A DNA stretch of 64,000 nucleotides. Source: Actinostola sp. cb2023 (lineage: Eukaryota > Cnidaria > Anthozoa > Actiniaria > Actinostolidae). Positions 34,291 to 46,550 of the stretch are shown piece by piece. The position numbers and the translations under genes were made by a program. The DNA is taken from contig JAUJYZ010000259.1 in assembly GCA_033675265.1 (NCBI GenBank), positions 148,201 through 212,200 on the forward strand, read 5' to 3'. The notes beneath the pieces are model-generated. The model searched no databases. It was not told the origin of the DNA and saw nothing but the letters and a program-made list of their open reading frames with translations. Position 1 is the stretch's first letter; every line of letters begins with the position of its first letter.

Positions 34291-34945
34291 CATTAGCTGC
34301 CTGTGAGGTTCCGAATTTGTTACAAAATCGCCGTGATCACCTTCAAGGCTATTCACAATCTAGCTCCAGAGTATTTAAAGAACCTTATAAACGTTAGACA
34401 GTGTTCGCGCTATAACCTGCGATCCAATAATGGCATCGTTCTGCACGACCCGTCAGCCAAGTTCAAGCGCACTCTTGGAAACAGATCATTTGCTGCAGCT
34501 GCTCCAAAGATCTGGAACAATTTGCCTGAATATATCAGCCAATGAGGGCAATTTTAATAAATTCAAGAGCCTCCTCAAGACCCATTATTTTAGAGAGGCC
34601 TATGGTTTGATTTAATTTATAGTATTTTAATTTAATTTATTTTATTTTATTTTTAAAATATGAGTATATAGCATATTATTATGTATTTATTTATAGTTTA
34701 TATTAATTTATTTTTTTTATTTTTAAAATATGATATTTTTATTTTATAATAATTTTTAGTATATATTACATTGATAATTTAGTTTAGGGGGGGGGTAGTT
34801 TTCGTAAGTTAGTAAGGTTTGAACATTTTTTATCATTTGTATATAATTATTTCTAGTGTTGTGTAATGCGCATTTGATCATATTCAAATGTTAAAATGCG
34901 CAATATAAGCAATAAACATTATTATTATTATTATTAGCTGTAATT
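34291..34945 (+). pseudogene. LINE 3' end (CR1/L2-type ORF2 C-terminus), 5'-truncated
   Basis: The frame beginning LPVRFRICYKIAVITFKAIH and containing LAPEYLKNLI, NLRSNNG and AAPKIWNNLPEYIS is the conserved C-terminal tail of CR1/L2-like non-LTR retrotransposon ORF2, downstream of the reverse transcriptase. It is preceded in frame by a TAG at 34294 where the family usually has Trp, and a frameshift near 34540 moves the ending (FNKFKSLLKTHYFREAYG) to another frame, with TAA at about 34615. An AT-rich 3' UTR ends in AATAAA and an (ATT)n run near 34915-34936, the usual tail. Dead on arrival copy in the ATP synthase intron. Confidence 0.85.
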
Positions 34946-36435
34946 AACGCTAGGGGCCTAATAAATCAAAATAAAATACTGTATTGTCTAAGAAGTCTTT
35001 TTTAAATGTACATGTAACTGTAAGCCTATTCAACATTTGTTTACAACCTACATGTATATAGCTTGAACACCCTGTCCAAGTGATCTGCAAGTTTGATATA
35101 AAAATATAAAAGTACTCCACAGTAGAAAACAGTTTTAGCCGCTTAAATTAACCTTCACATGGCCAGCTATTCCGGTCATCCTGAACCGGAAGTCACGCAA
35201 CGACTTTCATTTGGAAAATATACCTCGAGTATCAGTCAAATTCGCTCTAAAACACGTTCCACAAGGCTCCTTTAGTGAATTAAACACCATTCGAATTGAA
35301 AACAACTACCAAACTGTATGTGTTAGGTATATTTAGAGCTCAATATTATCGAAGAAACATTTTAGAAGCGAAATACTAACTCGGTTCGACGATTTTGATC
35401 AATAGCACAGGGAGCCCAAGCGCCCTCAGGCCCGGACTTGGAGAAATCTAACTTACTTGCGACGGTATCCCTGTGCTTTAACAGCTATCCCATGGATCTT
35501 TACGGCAAATGAAAGCTTGATATCTAAGGTTTATTTTGATGCCAAACATGATGATTTTCGGTAAAGTTTCGACTTCAAACTTCACTATTCTTCGTCCACC
35601 GGAAGTGGACATTTGGTGTTCTCATTTTGTGATAATGGAGCATTTTCAAAGCGCTCAAGTAAACATGGAATTATTTCCAATCTGGACATGCTTTCGTGAA
35701 TGACCTTACAAGTAAGTCTAATTTATATATCATCCACTGCAAATTGAAAAAAGTCCTCAGAATTTCGACAATTAGACTTGGAACTTCGCACTTTCGCATG
35801 TTTCTATCCAAATTTACGGAGGCAGTATGTACGATATACAGGCTATCGAATATTTCTTCAAGTAAACATAGGAAATTGTATTTTTGTAATTTGTATTAGC
35901 CAGAACAAAGCATAAGGAGTAGTAGAAAACTATTCTACCACTGCAAATTAATTTTCTTCAGAACGTAGACTTTAATTTGCCTTGATTTGATCGCTTCCCA
36001 GTCAAGCCTTTGTATTTGTATTCGCCATTTTGATTATTCGATTGGGGGAGACCGCTGCTTCATCGCGGGCTCGATGTCCGCGAAAGCTGGCCATGACGTG
36101 TCTCGTGTAGCGAGTGAATCAAGAATAACACACCGTGACGATTGTGTTCAACCATGACGTTTTTTTTGTCATGTTAATAATATGTAGTGGCAATTTTAAT
36201 CGTTAGACAAAGAGAAGAAGAATGGCATAATAAATATGCGGTTATTCAACTCACCATGACTTCTTGAAGTTCGTTTAATCCAGTGTTTTAGAGCATCGCC
36301 ATTTCAGCCTTTCCGCATGTCCGTGTCATGTTGATTCTTTTCAACTTCGCGCGAAAAACAGCAGCTAAGCATGATGGGAAGACTGTAATACTCCCCTTGC
36401 TCAACCTCATCCAATAATTGCTTATTATTACGTCA
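34946..36435. other. No feature recognised (intron)
   Basis: About 1.5 kb without a recognisable gene or element boundary. The 67-codon frame at 35696 has no supporting feature. Confidence 0.4.
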
Positions 36436-37522
36436 TTAATTATATCCATTTTGAAATCACTAGCATTTCCTGTAATCTGATTGGTTAAAAATGGTGTGAT
36501 CTATTCCCAAATCGCACCTTTTTGAGCTCTAAATCGCAACAATTTGAACATCCAATGAAATTGCAGGAACAACTTAAAACAGGCAATCAGAATACAGAGG
36601 GGAAAAAAAAGGAAAATAAATGAACAGGAAAGACTTTGGATTTTACCACAACAAATCATTCAATGGATGACTTTTTCAACTTACAGTTTTTTATTGATGA
36701 CTATTCCCTCTTTCAAGCTGAAGAGGCACTGAATGTGAATGATTATCCGTCATTTGACATCCATTTGGATTCAGAAAATGCAGAATAAACCACCAAAATA
36801 GGTCCAAAACAAGCGAACAACCTCCGGTAACTCCTAGTCGTAGTGAGTCCATTCCTGAATTTGCAATTGGAAAAACAGTTTGTGTTTCTAGTAATTCTAC
36901 ACAAGCCAAGATATTGATGAATTGAAGTCTCGGGGCATTAACAAGAAGACTAAAACCATTTCACAAAGCAATGGCTTTCTGTGTTTGAAAATTGGTGCAA
37001 GATGTCCAACAATCTTGACATATCAACATTGACAACAAAATGGCGCCTGTTGTTGTTTTGACCTCGACCAGACTCACTCGATCAGTTCTATGCAGAAGTC
37101 AAATGCAAGGACGGCGAAGACAATGAGCCACAATCTCTAAGAATTATGCAGAGTGCCATTGAGCATCGTTTGAAGTAGAATAATTATCCTGTGAGCGTAG
37201 TATTTACTGTAAAATGTCCAGTGAATTTCACGGCTCGCGGCAAATCCTCAACACGAAGGTCATACGACAGCAGGGCAAGTGATCCCAAAACTACACCAGC
37301 TGTACACGTTCAATTACTACTCAAAAGAACAACCAGCAATGGTAAAAAAGCGAATAAAGAAGGACTTTTGTACCAAGTGTAGAGTAGATTGTTCAACTGA
37401 TTTTGCATGTGCTCAATCGTTCATTGCGCACTACTCGTCACGTGACATTTTGCTGTAAATATTAAAATCGTTTATGTTTTCCGGTATGGAATGAGTGTAA
37501 ATTTCAAAATGGATATAATTAA
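36436..37522. mobile_element. TTAA-flanked element S carrying a Crypton-like relic
   Basis: TTAA at 36436-36439 and 37519-37522. Inverted ends TTATATCCATTTTGAAAT / ATTTCAAAATGGATATAA. Inside the left end is CTGATTGGTTAAAAATGGTG, a phrase shared (reversed) with 20455-20490. The interior holds a plus-strand Crypton-like pseudogene. True Cryptons normally lack terminal inverted repeats, so this combination is unusual. Confidence 0.65.
36663..37300 (+). pseudogene. Crypton / KIAA1958 (DUF3504)-like relic
   Basis: Starts with an ATG at 36663 opening an acidic, aromatic N-terminus (MDDFFNLQFFIDDY) that stops at 36787. Later frames, broken by several stops and shifts, contain WLSVFENWCKMSNNLDISTL, QFYAEVKCKDGEDNEPQSLR, IMQSAIEHRL, and FHGSRQILNTKV with RQQGK. 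Their order matches the N-terminal half of the same KIAA1958/ZMYM-related family as the relic at 20971-21521, but the sequence belongs to a different subgroup. The catalytic domain is absent. At least four disruptions make it non-functional. Confidence 0.65.
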
Positions 37523-37650
37523 GTGGTAATTGAACTTCGTGTCGTACAATTTTGGTCTGAAATCAAACTTGCAATTACAAATCAATTTTGTAATCGCGCG
37601 ATTGATTTCAGACCAAATTGCACTCCACTCGGTTCAATTACCATTATTAA
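37523..37650. repeat. Hairpin repeat K, copy 2
   Basis: ATTTTGGTCTGAAATCAA and its complement near 37600 (GATTTCAGACCAAATT) form a hairpin around CAATTTTGTAATCGCGCG; outer arms TAATTGAACTTCGTGTCGT and the loose complement near 37625 also pair. Related to 20081-20216. At 37686 a TTAAAGGGGCACTGTCA motif resembles one end of element C, with no partner end seen nearby. Confidence 0.6.
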
Positions 37651-38239
37651 TCTACGACTTGTTGATGATCCACAAGATGTAGCCAACATTAAAGGGGCAC
37701 TGTCAGCCGTGAGTCTGCGCAGTAACGACCTTTTTTTCCTAATTAGCATATGCTTACATTCGTTTGTTGACAGTGATTTACGGCGAGGATATTTTTGTAA
37801 ATCGCTAAAAAATGGTTGTCGTTTGCGAAATATAAGGTTTAAATCGAAGTAACGATAGTTATAGAAGGCTATCCAGACTCTTTGTTGAAGTATCGATGAC
37901 GGTTTCTGATGATAAATCATAAATTTGTACTAGACATGACTGACTTCAGCTTGCTTTTATTCATACTGAGACAAGTGACCCGTGTAATCGTCAAATAACG
38001 TACTCAGGAGTGAATACAAAGAAAACGAAAACTCCAGGCTGTTCATGCAAACTGCAAATATTTATTTCTCTGATTTGTGCAGTACCGACTAGTCAAATAA
38101 GCAAATAAAGCCCGAATTACGACCGATGCTCGCCGATCGTGATGTTCAAAGCGACACTGTTATTTTGATGCTACAAGTACAACAGCGAGGAAAGGGACAG
38201 ATAACTGATTATATATTGACAGACCTATCAGACCTATCA

Positions 38240-38620
38240 AGTCCAGTGATTGGGAAGGCTGAAAACAGTGGTGGGCCAATGGCCCATCAATTGCTACATT
38301 TATGGGCCATAAATTTTCTAAAGGGGCCATCGCTCTTAAAACAAGAAGTCAAAATGACCCAAAAAACTTTTTTTTCGAAATAGTATCCATGTTTTCCCTT
38401 TTTGATATCTAAAATAGCTTTCTGAACATGTTTTCGATTTTCAACTGCTTTTTGATGTTGAAAAGCGCAAAAAGCAGCGGTTTTTAAAGAAACGAACTCT
38501 CATTATAGTACCCAGTCTCCCATGGGAATTCAAAATGGCGGCCAAATTTTCGATTTTTACGGCAAAATATCTCCGAAACGAAGACGTGGACCCACGTTTT
38601 TTTGAAATTGTAATGCGTCC
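38240..38620. repeat. Dispersed repeat (matches 16430-16680) joined to repeat J, copy 3
   Basis: 38240-38410 is the reverse of 16430-16680 (GTGGGCCAATGGCCCATCAA). 38450-38610 matches J copies (AGCGCAAAAAGCAGCGG, CCCAGTCTCC, CAAAATGGCGGCC). The two parts may be segments of one long element present only partly elsewhere. Confidence 0.6.
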
Positions 38621-38937
38621 CTAAGGCCCCAAAGAATTTTTTTTTTTGCGCCGTACGATCTAAAAACGTGCCAATGGCGCATGGCGCACGTCCTTCCCTA
38701 TCACTGCAGTGATGTGGGATACGATGTCCTCGACTCTGCGCATGAGCAGAGCATATGCAAAAACTAGTACTTGCTTTTCCAGGCTAAAATCGTGGAACTC
38801 TTAACACTATAACATACATGTACTGTATGAATCAAACTATGAATTTACTGGATCCAACACAACATTATCTTCTACAAGTGTACTATAAGGCTTCGACATC
38901 TTTCCTGATATCTGGCCAGTAAATAGTTATTTAACAT

Positions 38938-39199
38938 TGTATACACCTATTTCAAAAAACGTTGGCATCTGAAATCTGAATCTGAAATCTGAATCTGAAA
39001 TCTGAGACCGAGAGGGATTGTAATGCACAAAAACTTTATTATTATTGTGGATATGAGTTGTGATCTATCCTGTAAATACTGGAATATGCCATGACCTTTA
39101 GGCAAAGACCTGCGTTGGCAAATAGTGTGGCTACGAGTGTTTTTAGGTCACAGATTTCAGATTTCAGATGCCAACGTTTTTTGAAATAGGTGTATATTA
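38938..39199. mobile_element. 260-bp MITE with ~40-bp inverted repeats
   Basis: TACACCTATTTCAAAAAACG near 38940 pairs with CGTTTTTTGAAATAGGTGTA near 39172; the repeats continue inward with GGCATCTGAAATCTG. A short tandem of TCTGAAATCTGAA adds to the left arm. No coding. Confidence 0.7.
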
Positions 39200-39349
39200 T
39201 ACACCAAGCACAATTCTCTATTTCATTGAATCCATCCATATTTGTATTAATTACTGCATATCAGTACAAACTTTATGCAATGGTGAGAATAAAAGTGATC
39301 ACTGACTGCTGAAAGTCTAGCTGTCTGTCTATGACCAGATTGTTATAGT

Positions 39350-40685
39350 GCAAGAGAAAATGAGGTAAGAGAAGGAATCCCTGGTACCCCATCATGTGCC
39401 CCGTTAATTCTATTTTTAGATCGAAGCTATTTTTAGCTTTAGTTACCATGCCCACGCAACCACTCTTGACTTGTAGAATTTTAAAATACTCCACCTTACC
39501 TTGGTTTTTCCTTTCAAAAACTTTTTATTTTTTGCCATTACTGCGATTCTCAGTATTATGCGAACTCAGACATTCAAGCAGTCGGCTGGAACTTGGTTTT
39601 TTTCGCTGCCGTCAATCGACATAAAAAATCTGTAAGCTTAAAAATATAAGTCAGAAGACCCACCAAATGAAACCAAATATGATTTTGAGCTAAATTATGG
39701 ATCATTTGGTCGAAGAATGCATTGAGTTTTGAATTCGTTTGAGTTTTGAATTTGATTGACGGGTAGCGAAAAACCAAGTTCCAGCCGACTGTTTGAATGT
39801 CTGAGTTCGCATAATACTGAGAACCGCAGTATTAAAAAAGAAAAGCAAAAGACTACACAGCTTCTGCTCCAAGATAACAAAGCAGTGGTCGCACGATTTC
39901 TATGATGTTTACATGCAAAGTCTGCACTGACTAAAAATACAAAACTGAGCGAAACAATATCGTTAACTCTCTGAGAAAAGGCCACAATTTAATTCTCTAA
40001 AATTCATTGAAGGATTTTACGAATACTCAGGCGAATTGAGCAAAATTAAGGTGCTACAAAATTAATATAAACTACACAACGATCAAAGTCGAAGCAATCA
40101 CGAAAACAAACTCTAAAGTTAATGTGGTCTTTCCGGCACTTGTATTCAACAATTACGAAGTCCAAGCGTTATTCTCGGGTTGGAAAACATGAAGGAAACT
40201 GTACAAGAGCCAACATCACCAAAACCTTGAAGTACCAGCCATATTGTGGACATGAAAATTTAATTCAACCATCTGCAGTCCTACAAGACGCCGGCTACAA
40301 CAAAACGACTCCTTGCACTTATCGGTTTTCTCTGTCGAAGGACATGGTAAACTGAAGCTGTTTTCCTCTATTTAGAATCGTCTCAAGTGTCCCAAATTCA
40401 CAATAATTTCAGTCAAATCCCAAAAGGATAATTTGGTAAAATCCTTTATTGAGTTTTCGAAGTAAAAACTTGTAAAATGTTCGACAAAGTTGAGAAGATT
40501 TTCTTCGCTCACTTCGCTCAATTTTGACTTTTCATACGCAACGGCCTGCGCGACCTCGCCTTATATGATCTGACCAATCACGTTCCGTTCTAAAGATAGA
40601 TTGATTCTAAAAATAGAATTAACGGGGCACATGATGGGTCAAGAGCCCAATACCAGGGATTCCTTCTCTTACCTCATTTTCTCTT
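39350..40685. mobile_element. 1.3 kb element with ~70-bp inverted repeats
   Basis: CAAGAGAAAATGAGGTAAGA at 39350 pairs with the complement ending at about 40685; pairing runs through GAATCCCTGG and GGCACATGATGGG to TTAATTCTATTTTTAG. A separate palindrome lies inside (39539-39832). A plus-strand 77-codon frame at 40122-40355 is not recognised. Confidence 0.65.
39539..39832. repeat. Palindrome with ~75-bp arms
   Basis: ACTGCGATTCTCAGTATTAT at 39539 pairs with the complement ending about 39832; AAGTTCCAGCCGACTG and the matching complement are also paired. The loop is about 130 bp. Probably a MITE nested in the 39350-40685 element. Confidence 0.7.
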
Positions 40686-40823
40686 GTATAGTGTTAATGC
40701 GCCTCGCTGACAAGGGACAAAGCCACATGTATGCATTACATGTACGGCAGTTTACAACTCGCAGCACCTCACTTTCTATCAGAAACGATTAGTTTATTGC
40801 CTTTAGGTCATTGCATGTAATAA

Positions 40824-41824
40824 TTAACCCATTGACTCCTACACCGGCCGAAACAGGCCGTAAACATCGATACTGCTTTGAAAAATTTCGTAACATCGAT
40901 CTCATGGCCAGTTATTAGTGATAACTAGATAACTCTTCAAATTTTAACCTTAAGTAAACTGACTTTCAGGTCCGATTTCTCAGCATTAGTTCAATTTATT
41001 TTTCATAGAAATCAAGTTTTTGACGCAATTTTACACCTCGAAAATGAACGACATTTGACTTGGATTTTCTTCCAAAATACATCCTTGCGAAACAAAATGC
41101 CACTTTCTCGGCAAACTTCCGTCTCTCTTCTTGATATAGTCATGAATTTTTCCCTCTCTCTTCCTTAACTCGCCGAACAATAGCCATTTCCTTAGGACCA
41201 CTTTCGCTAACACGTATTAGTCCTTCTGCACGCCCGAAAAGGATGCCGGGAACATCCGGGAATTTTCGACAGCGAGCATCCCGCCCTTTTCCGTTTATTA
41301 GAATATATAGAGTGTCGAGCCACTCGGTCCTACAGGCAAAATATTGCACCGGTTGCATTCTTTACAAGTCCAAAGTCGCCAAAAATGCCTTTGTAGGTCC
41401 TGGAATCCACCACAGAACAACCAGAGAGACGATTTCACAGTTGAGTCCGCCATTTTGAATTTCGTAATGGCACTGCCGAGTTGTCTTGGTGAAAATCGCT
41501 TCTCGCTGCTGGGTTCTTTCAGCAGAACGGTCTCTACCACACCAGTCAAGCTTAATGATGCTGTCCTGGGGGCTTCTGTGGTGAATAATGGCTATAAACA
41601 CTCTAAAAATGCAAAATAGGCCGCTGCTAGCAACTTACGAACTGCTGGCCCTCGTGGAGATCCATGACAAGAGAAAGATTACGTCGGAAGCTGAGCCCGT
41701 GGGCTTTCAGAACTGTCAAGATTTCCATGGAAACCCCTTATATGGAATCGAAATTTCCTGTGGCGTGCTTAGGTCCAGAAAATCGTTAAAAAAAATCAAA
41801 ATAGCTCAGGAGCGAATGGGTTAA
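40824..41824. repeat. Family A element, copy 7 (complete)
   Basis: TTAA at 40824-40827 and 41821-41824 with ends CCCATTGACTCCT / AGGAGCGAATGGG. Near-full-length 1 kb copy with small deletions near 40880 and 41015. The right TTAA is shared with element B1. Confidence 0.85.
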
Positions 41825-42852
41825 GGTATCAGGGTACCCCAAAAACCTATCAAAAGACCGGTTTCGATTTTTTTTTTGACAATCAAATCTAATTGAATAT
41901 TATCTATCATTTCCAACAATCAGAATCGAAAAATATTTTTTCCCTAAAAAGTTAGAATCAAAAAACGAATTTTGGATTTCATTTGATGCAAAAAGATGTT
42001 GACAAGCAAGCTGTCAACAACACTCACGCAACAGACTTTCCAAAGATTAAGATGCGAAGAAAGTATCCAAAAATCGTAACTGCTCACTCAAAATATCCTT
42101 GAATAACGATGACAAACCACTCACGGTCAAAATGCTCGTATTTCCCGCCAGCAGTAACTTTGTTTTCCTGCCATGTTGTGTTAGGTACTGTAAGGCGATC
42201 TTGTTTTGAATGCCATTCATATGTCATCAGGTATTGGATCACATATTTGTGGTGGATTATGGACGCTTATGCAAACAAAGCCGCCACTTGACTTGAAAAA
42301 CAGTTTGGGCTTTTTCTCATAGAGCAAATTAACGAAAATACGGGTGTTATTTTGAGCTCCTAAACAAACGGGTTTTATTCGATTCAGCTGAGATTTTTAG
42401 GACTTCATCTCTGATTATCATTCTTCAAAACCGTGCCACCGATTTTTGATATTTTAGTGATTTCATGAGTTATTAACTGATTAGTAAAAAAAACAATGTA
42501 TTTTTAGCGTACCGAAAGTTTCGCGGCAGATAAAAAAGCAACGGGGAAACGTATCGATAAACGGAGACACGGTTTTGATAATTGATATCTCTAGAGTGCA
42601 TAAAGATAATGATCTTGAATTTCCGATAAAATGCGGTTGTCTGGGACCTCGCCGTACAACGCTATATGAAAATTCGTTGATCTCGACTTATATTTAAAAC
42701 GCGTATGTACTTTTTGTTAATAGACCATTAGTTGGAATCTCCATTTATTTAGCTTTCAGAAAGTGTATACTTTATTGGGGTTTTAATGGACGGATTCTGT
42801 GTTAAAGCGACTTGAATGCATACCGGTCGGTAGGGGTACCCTGATACCTTAA
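41821..42852. mobile_element. TTAA element B, copy 1
   Basis: Begins TTAAGGTATCAGGGTACCCC and ends with the complement at 42852. Subterminal sequences differ between ends (CAAAAACCTATC versus CCGACCGGTATGC). A second full copy in opposite orientation is at 50621-51646, and a fragment at 55549-55748. The 60-codon frames that recur in both full copies (about 42109 and 51360) are conserved only as DNA; no protein family recognised. Confidence 0.85.
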
Positions 42853-43298
<446 letters not shown>

Positions 43299-43419
43299 AA
43301 TGTTTGTTATTAATGGTGTGTGATCATGTGCTCATTTGTTTCCAAAGCACATTATTGTGTTTTGTGGGAAATGTTTCTATGTCCAGTTCATTTTGTGATG
43401 AATGCAGTAATGCTTAACA

Positions 43420-43425
43420 AATAAA
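43420..43425 (+). terminator. Polyadenylation signal AATAAA of the ATP synthase gene
   Basis: AATAAA lies 122 bases after the stop codon, in AT-rich 3' UTR sequence; a TG-rich stretch (GGTTATTGTGTTAATGC) follows at 43443, as expected downstream of a cleavage site. Another AATAAA at 43524 is a possible distal signal. Confidence 0.7.
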
Positions 43426-43540
43426 CAAATTACCAATTTCAATGGTTATTGTGTTAATGCTCGCAATCTGATGCCTCGTTTTCATAGGAAAATTAGGATT
43501 TACTATTTCTGTTTGATTAACCAATAAAGGAATGTGTATT

Positions 43541-43640
43541 TTTGTCAGTTTCTTAGTTTTCTATCAAGATAACCATGGATCCTGGACCATGGTAAAAAAT
43601 AACCATGGATCCTGGACCATGGGTTATCTCTGCATAATTA
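43541..43640. repeat. Short direct and inverted repeats (AACCATGGATCCTGGACCATGG twice)
   Basis: The phrase AACCATGGATCCTGGACCAT occurs at 43571 and 43602, with ATAACC and GGTTAT forming an outer hairpin. No function assigned. Confidence 0.6.
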
Positions 43641-44479
43641 CTCGGGCCCAGACCTAAGGCCGGGCCGAGACTAAGATTACAGTCGGTATTTTTTTTTTGT
43701 TCATCCCGGTCACAAATCTGCAATCGAGTGGGACTGGGAACTAGACCATGAGGGGAAATCCAAAATGGCGTCCAAGACACGATGGAAGGCTCTTAGTCTA
43801 AGGGCGCGTTTACACAGAGATCGATCTGAGTCCATTTTCGATTTGCGTTCACACTGGATATTTGAAAAGTTGTTATTTTTGGGAGAATAGTAGTCCAGTC
43901 ATCCTATGAAAATTTGGGGGTCAAGTTGGAACAAATTGCAACAGAAAGTTTGTCATCGCTATTCAACCAAGATGGGTTACCTAAACAACATGCTGAAAGT
44001 CCTCAAAAATCCCATCGGTGGAACATTAAAGATTTCGTGGTTTCACCACAGGGATCCCGCGTAGAGCAAAATGAATTATATTTGAAAAAATACCTTTGTA
44101 CAACTTTTTTCTTTGATTTTTAATTTCCAAGATCTTCAATATTATTTCTGTTGTGGTTGAAGTTACTTTATTAACACAAAAGTACTTGAAATGCAGGGGA
44201 AATGTCCCTAGGCCATGACCCTTACCACAGGGATCCCAATATGTAGAAAATTGAATTTTCAATCAAAAAGTCGATTTCCTGCTTTATGCTTGATTGCTTC
44301 TTGGTTATTCGTTGCGTTGTACAGCCAAATTAGTCTATTCTAAGACTGTTTAACACTAATGATTAATAATAATCAACTATTGAAATACAATAATGATAAT
44401 AATTAATATATAATGACCATAAGATAAAATATTATACTAATCAGAATTAAGATAAGCTTAATACAACCAAAACATATTG

Positions 44480-45242
44480 TTAGTCAGACTCATCCAAACC
44501 AAGGTCTGACGTGCTGGAGTTAGAATAACTTTGGCCTTTGCATGTACCACATGCAGCCGAGCAATCCATGTCGAACTTTTTGCACGTACAAGTGCAAGTG
44601 CTACCTGATCTGACTTGCAGCCATCTGATCATCTCAATTAGTATAGTGCGCTATGGGATTGTGGTAATTCAGTTAGGATAGGAAGTAGCTTCCCATCCGT
44701 TAAGCGTCATCCCCAGTCAACAGGCTGTAGATCAGTTTCGCAAGCTTTCCAATCCTGGATCTGGTAGTACACACGTAGACTGTGGTCAGATTGCATGAAC
44801 AGCTGAGAGTGGGTGGAAGGCTTTCAGGTTGAACAAATTACGACCAGTGGCTACCTTAGCCTCCTCCGCAGGCAACTCTAAATTACTAAAACTCTATCAG
44901 ATGGCCTTCGGCCTCGCACAGGGATCCCAAAAGAGATCAGGTTTGCATGCGGAGGAGGCTATGGCTACCTTTTGGCAAAGACGGGTATATCGTAGAGAGT
45001 CTACAATTAGCCTCTCGTATGAACCATCACTGTACAAAGAGAGAAGTGCTTTCTCTCCTGCCACAATGATGTCTTCCTTTGTAGTTACAGTACCCTGGTC
45101 GATCAAAGATTTCTGCTTTTTGAAGGAATCTGCATGGAATCTGTTTCAATATTTTTAAAGCTAATGCTTTGCCAATCCCATGGAGCCGTGATGTTGTGTC
45201 GCACCCTAGAATTGCATGCAGAAACAATAAGTTTTTGCACAC
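44480..45242 (-). pseudogene. GCDTTSR-type element protein, left-arm copy, disrupted
   Basis: On the minus strand, frames carry LLFLHAILGCDTTSRLHGIG, then EDIIVAGEKALLSLYSDGSY, RLCQKVAIASSACKP, SLRVYYQIQDWKACETDLQP with a TGA where Trp is expected in VDWGW, and finally a cysteine-rich tail STCTCTCKKFDMDCSAACGT. I recall this layout, HAxxGCDTTSRxxGIGK followed by a C-terminal CxC/Cys cluster, from abundant unnamed proteins in cnidarian and other invertebrate genomes. Biochemical role unknown; the N-terminal half is missing. Several frameshifts (near 45100, 44900, 44650) inactivate it. Confidence 0.6.
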
Positions 45243-45469
45243 ATTGGCACCTAGGGCAGACTTTGTCCTCTTTATGATCCATGTGCTCTCCTGTTCTGTG
45301 ACCTTGGCTTGGGCTCTGGCTTCAAGAACAGGCCGTGCGAATCCACTTCATCATGATAACACAGTAAGACTGACAGGTCGGTATCGTTTCCAACTAGTAC
45401 ACTAGCTTTAGTTTTCATCCTGACATTTTTCCGATTTCTGATATACTTTTTATGAGTTATTATTTTTAT

Positions 45470-45538
45470 TGTTAAGCGCTTTAGAATATTACATATTTTG
45501 CGCTATATAAATAAAGTTTATTTATTTATTCATTTATT
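45470..45538 (+). repeat. LINE/SINE 3' tail
   Basis: AGCGCTTTAGAATATTACAT, TGCGCTATATAAATAAAG and a run of TTTATTTATTCA are the typical end of CR1/L2-type elements (and SINEs using the same tail). The 5' part is not recognised. It lies at the tip of the fold-back. Confidence 0.6.
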
Positions 45539-45574
45539 ATGTTGAAGTGGATTCGCACGGCCTGTTCTCAACAA

Positions 45575-45890
45575 AATCGTGCAACTTGTCGTGCAACATT
45601 GCGGTTGCGTTGCAAGTTGCAGAGCAATGTTTCTCGTATTACCATCGTTCGTGCAACTTGTCGCGCAATTAACACACTTCGTGTTGTAGGTTGCAAAATT
45701 TTGTTGCGCAAAGTAGAAGCTCTTTCTACTTCATGCAACAAAGCTTTGCAACCTGCAACTCAGAAAATTTAATTTGTTGCGCGACAAGTTGCGCGAACGA
45801 TGGTAATACGAGAAACATTGCTCTGCAACTTGCAACGCAACAATGTTGCGCGACAAGTTGCATACCGTTTTGTTTCTCGTATTACCGCAC
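45575..45890. repeat. GCAACTTGTCGCGCAA-rich nested hairpin
   Basis: GCAACTTGCAACGCAA-type words and complements occur many times. The block about 45585-45680 (CAATGTTTCTCGTATTACCA) pairs with about 45777-45865 reversed, so it is a hairpin built from a short repeat. It is absent from the left arm of the enclosing fold-back, hence a later insertion or expansion. Confidence 0.7.
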
Positions 45891-45929
45891 CTGTTTTTGC
45901 CCACACTTTATGCTTTGCATCAGCTTTAA

Positions 45930-46450
45930 AAATGATTGAAACAGATTCCATGCAGATTCCTTCAACCAGCAGAAATCTTTGATCGACCAGCGGGTATAAC
46001 TAGAAAGGAATACATTTTTGTGTCAGGAGAGAAAGCACTTCTCTCTTTGTACAGTGATGGTTCATAGGAGAGGCTAATTGCCAAAAGGTAGCCAAGTGAT
46101 CGTAATTTGTTCAGCCTGAAAGCCATCCACCCACATCAGCTACTGCTACATACCACATTCTACGTGTGTATTACCAGATCCAGGAATGGAAAGAGGTTGC
46201 GAACAGCTACAGCCTTTTGACTGGGGATGACACTTAACGGATGGGAAGCCACTTCCTATCCTAACTGAATTACCACAATCCCATAGCGCACTATACTAAT
46301 TGAGATGATCAGATGGCTGCAAGTCAGATCAGGTACCACTTGCGCAGGTGTACGTGCAAAAAATACGACCTGGATTGCTAAGCTGCATGTGGTACATGCA
46401 AAGGCCAAAGTTATTCTAACTCCAGCACGCCAGACCTAGCTTGGTTTGGA
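45930..46450 (+). pseudogene. GCDTTSR-type element protein, right-arm copy, disrupted
   Basis: Inverted counterpart of 44480-45150. It retains the regions for GEKALLSLYSDGS, the loop leading to the LxVYYQIQxW segment, and the Cys-rich tail, with an extra TGA-containing break near 46225 and additional indels. The GCDTTSR block near the tip is not preserved in this arm. No open frame longer than about 40 codons survives. Confidence 0.5.
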
Positions 46451-46550
46451 TGAGTCTGACTAACAATATGTCTTAGTTGTATTAAGCTTTAAATCTTAAT
46501 TCTGCTTGGTATAATATTTTATCTTATGGTCATTATCATAATTATTATGT

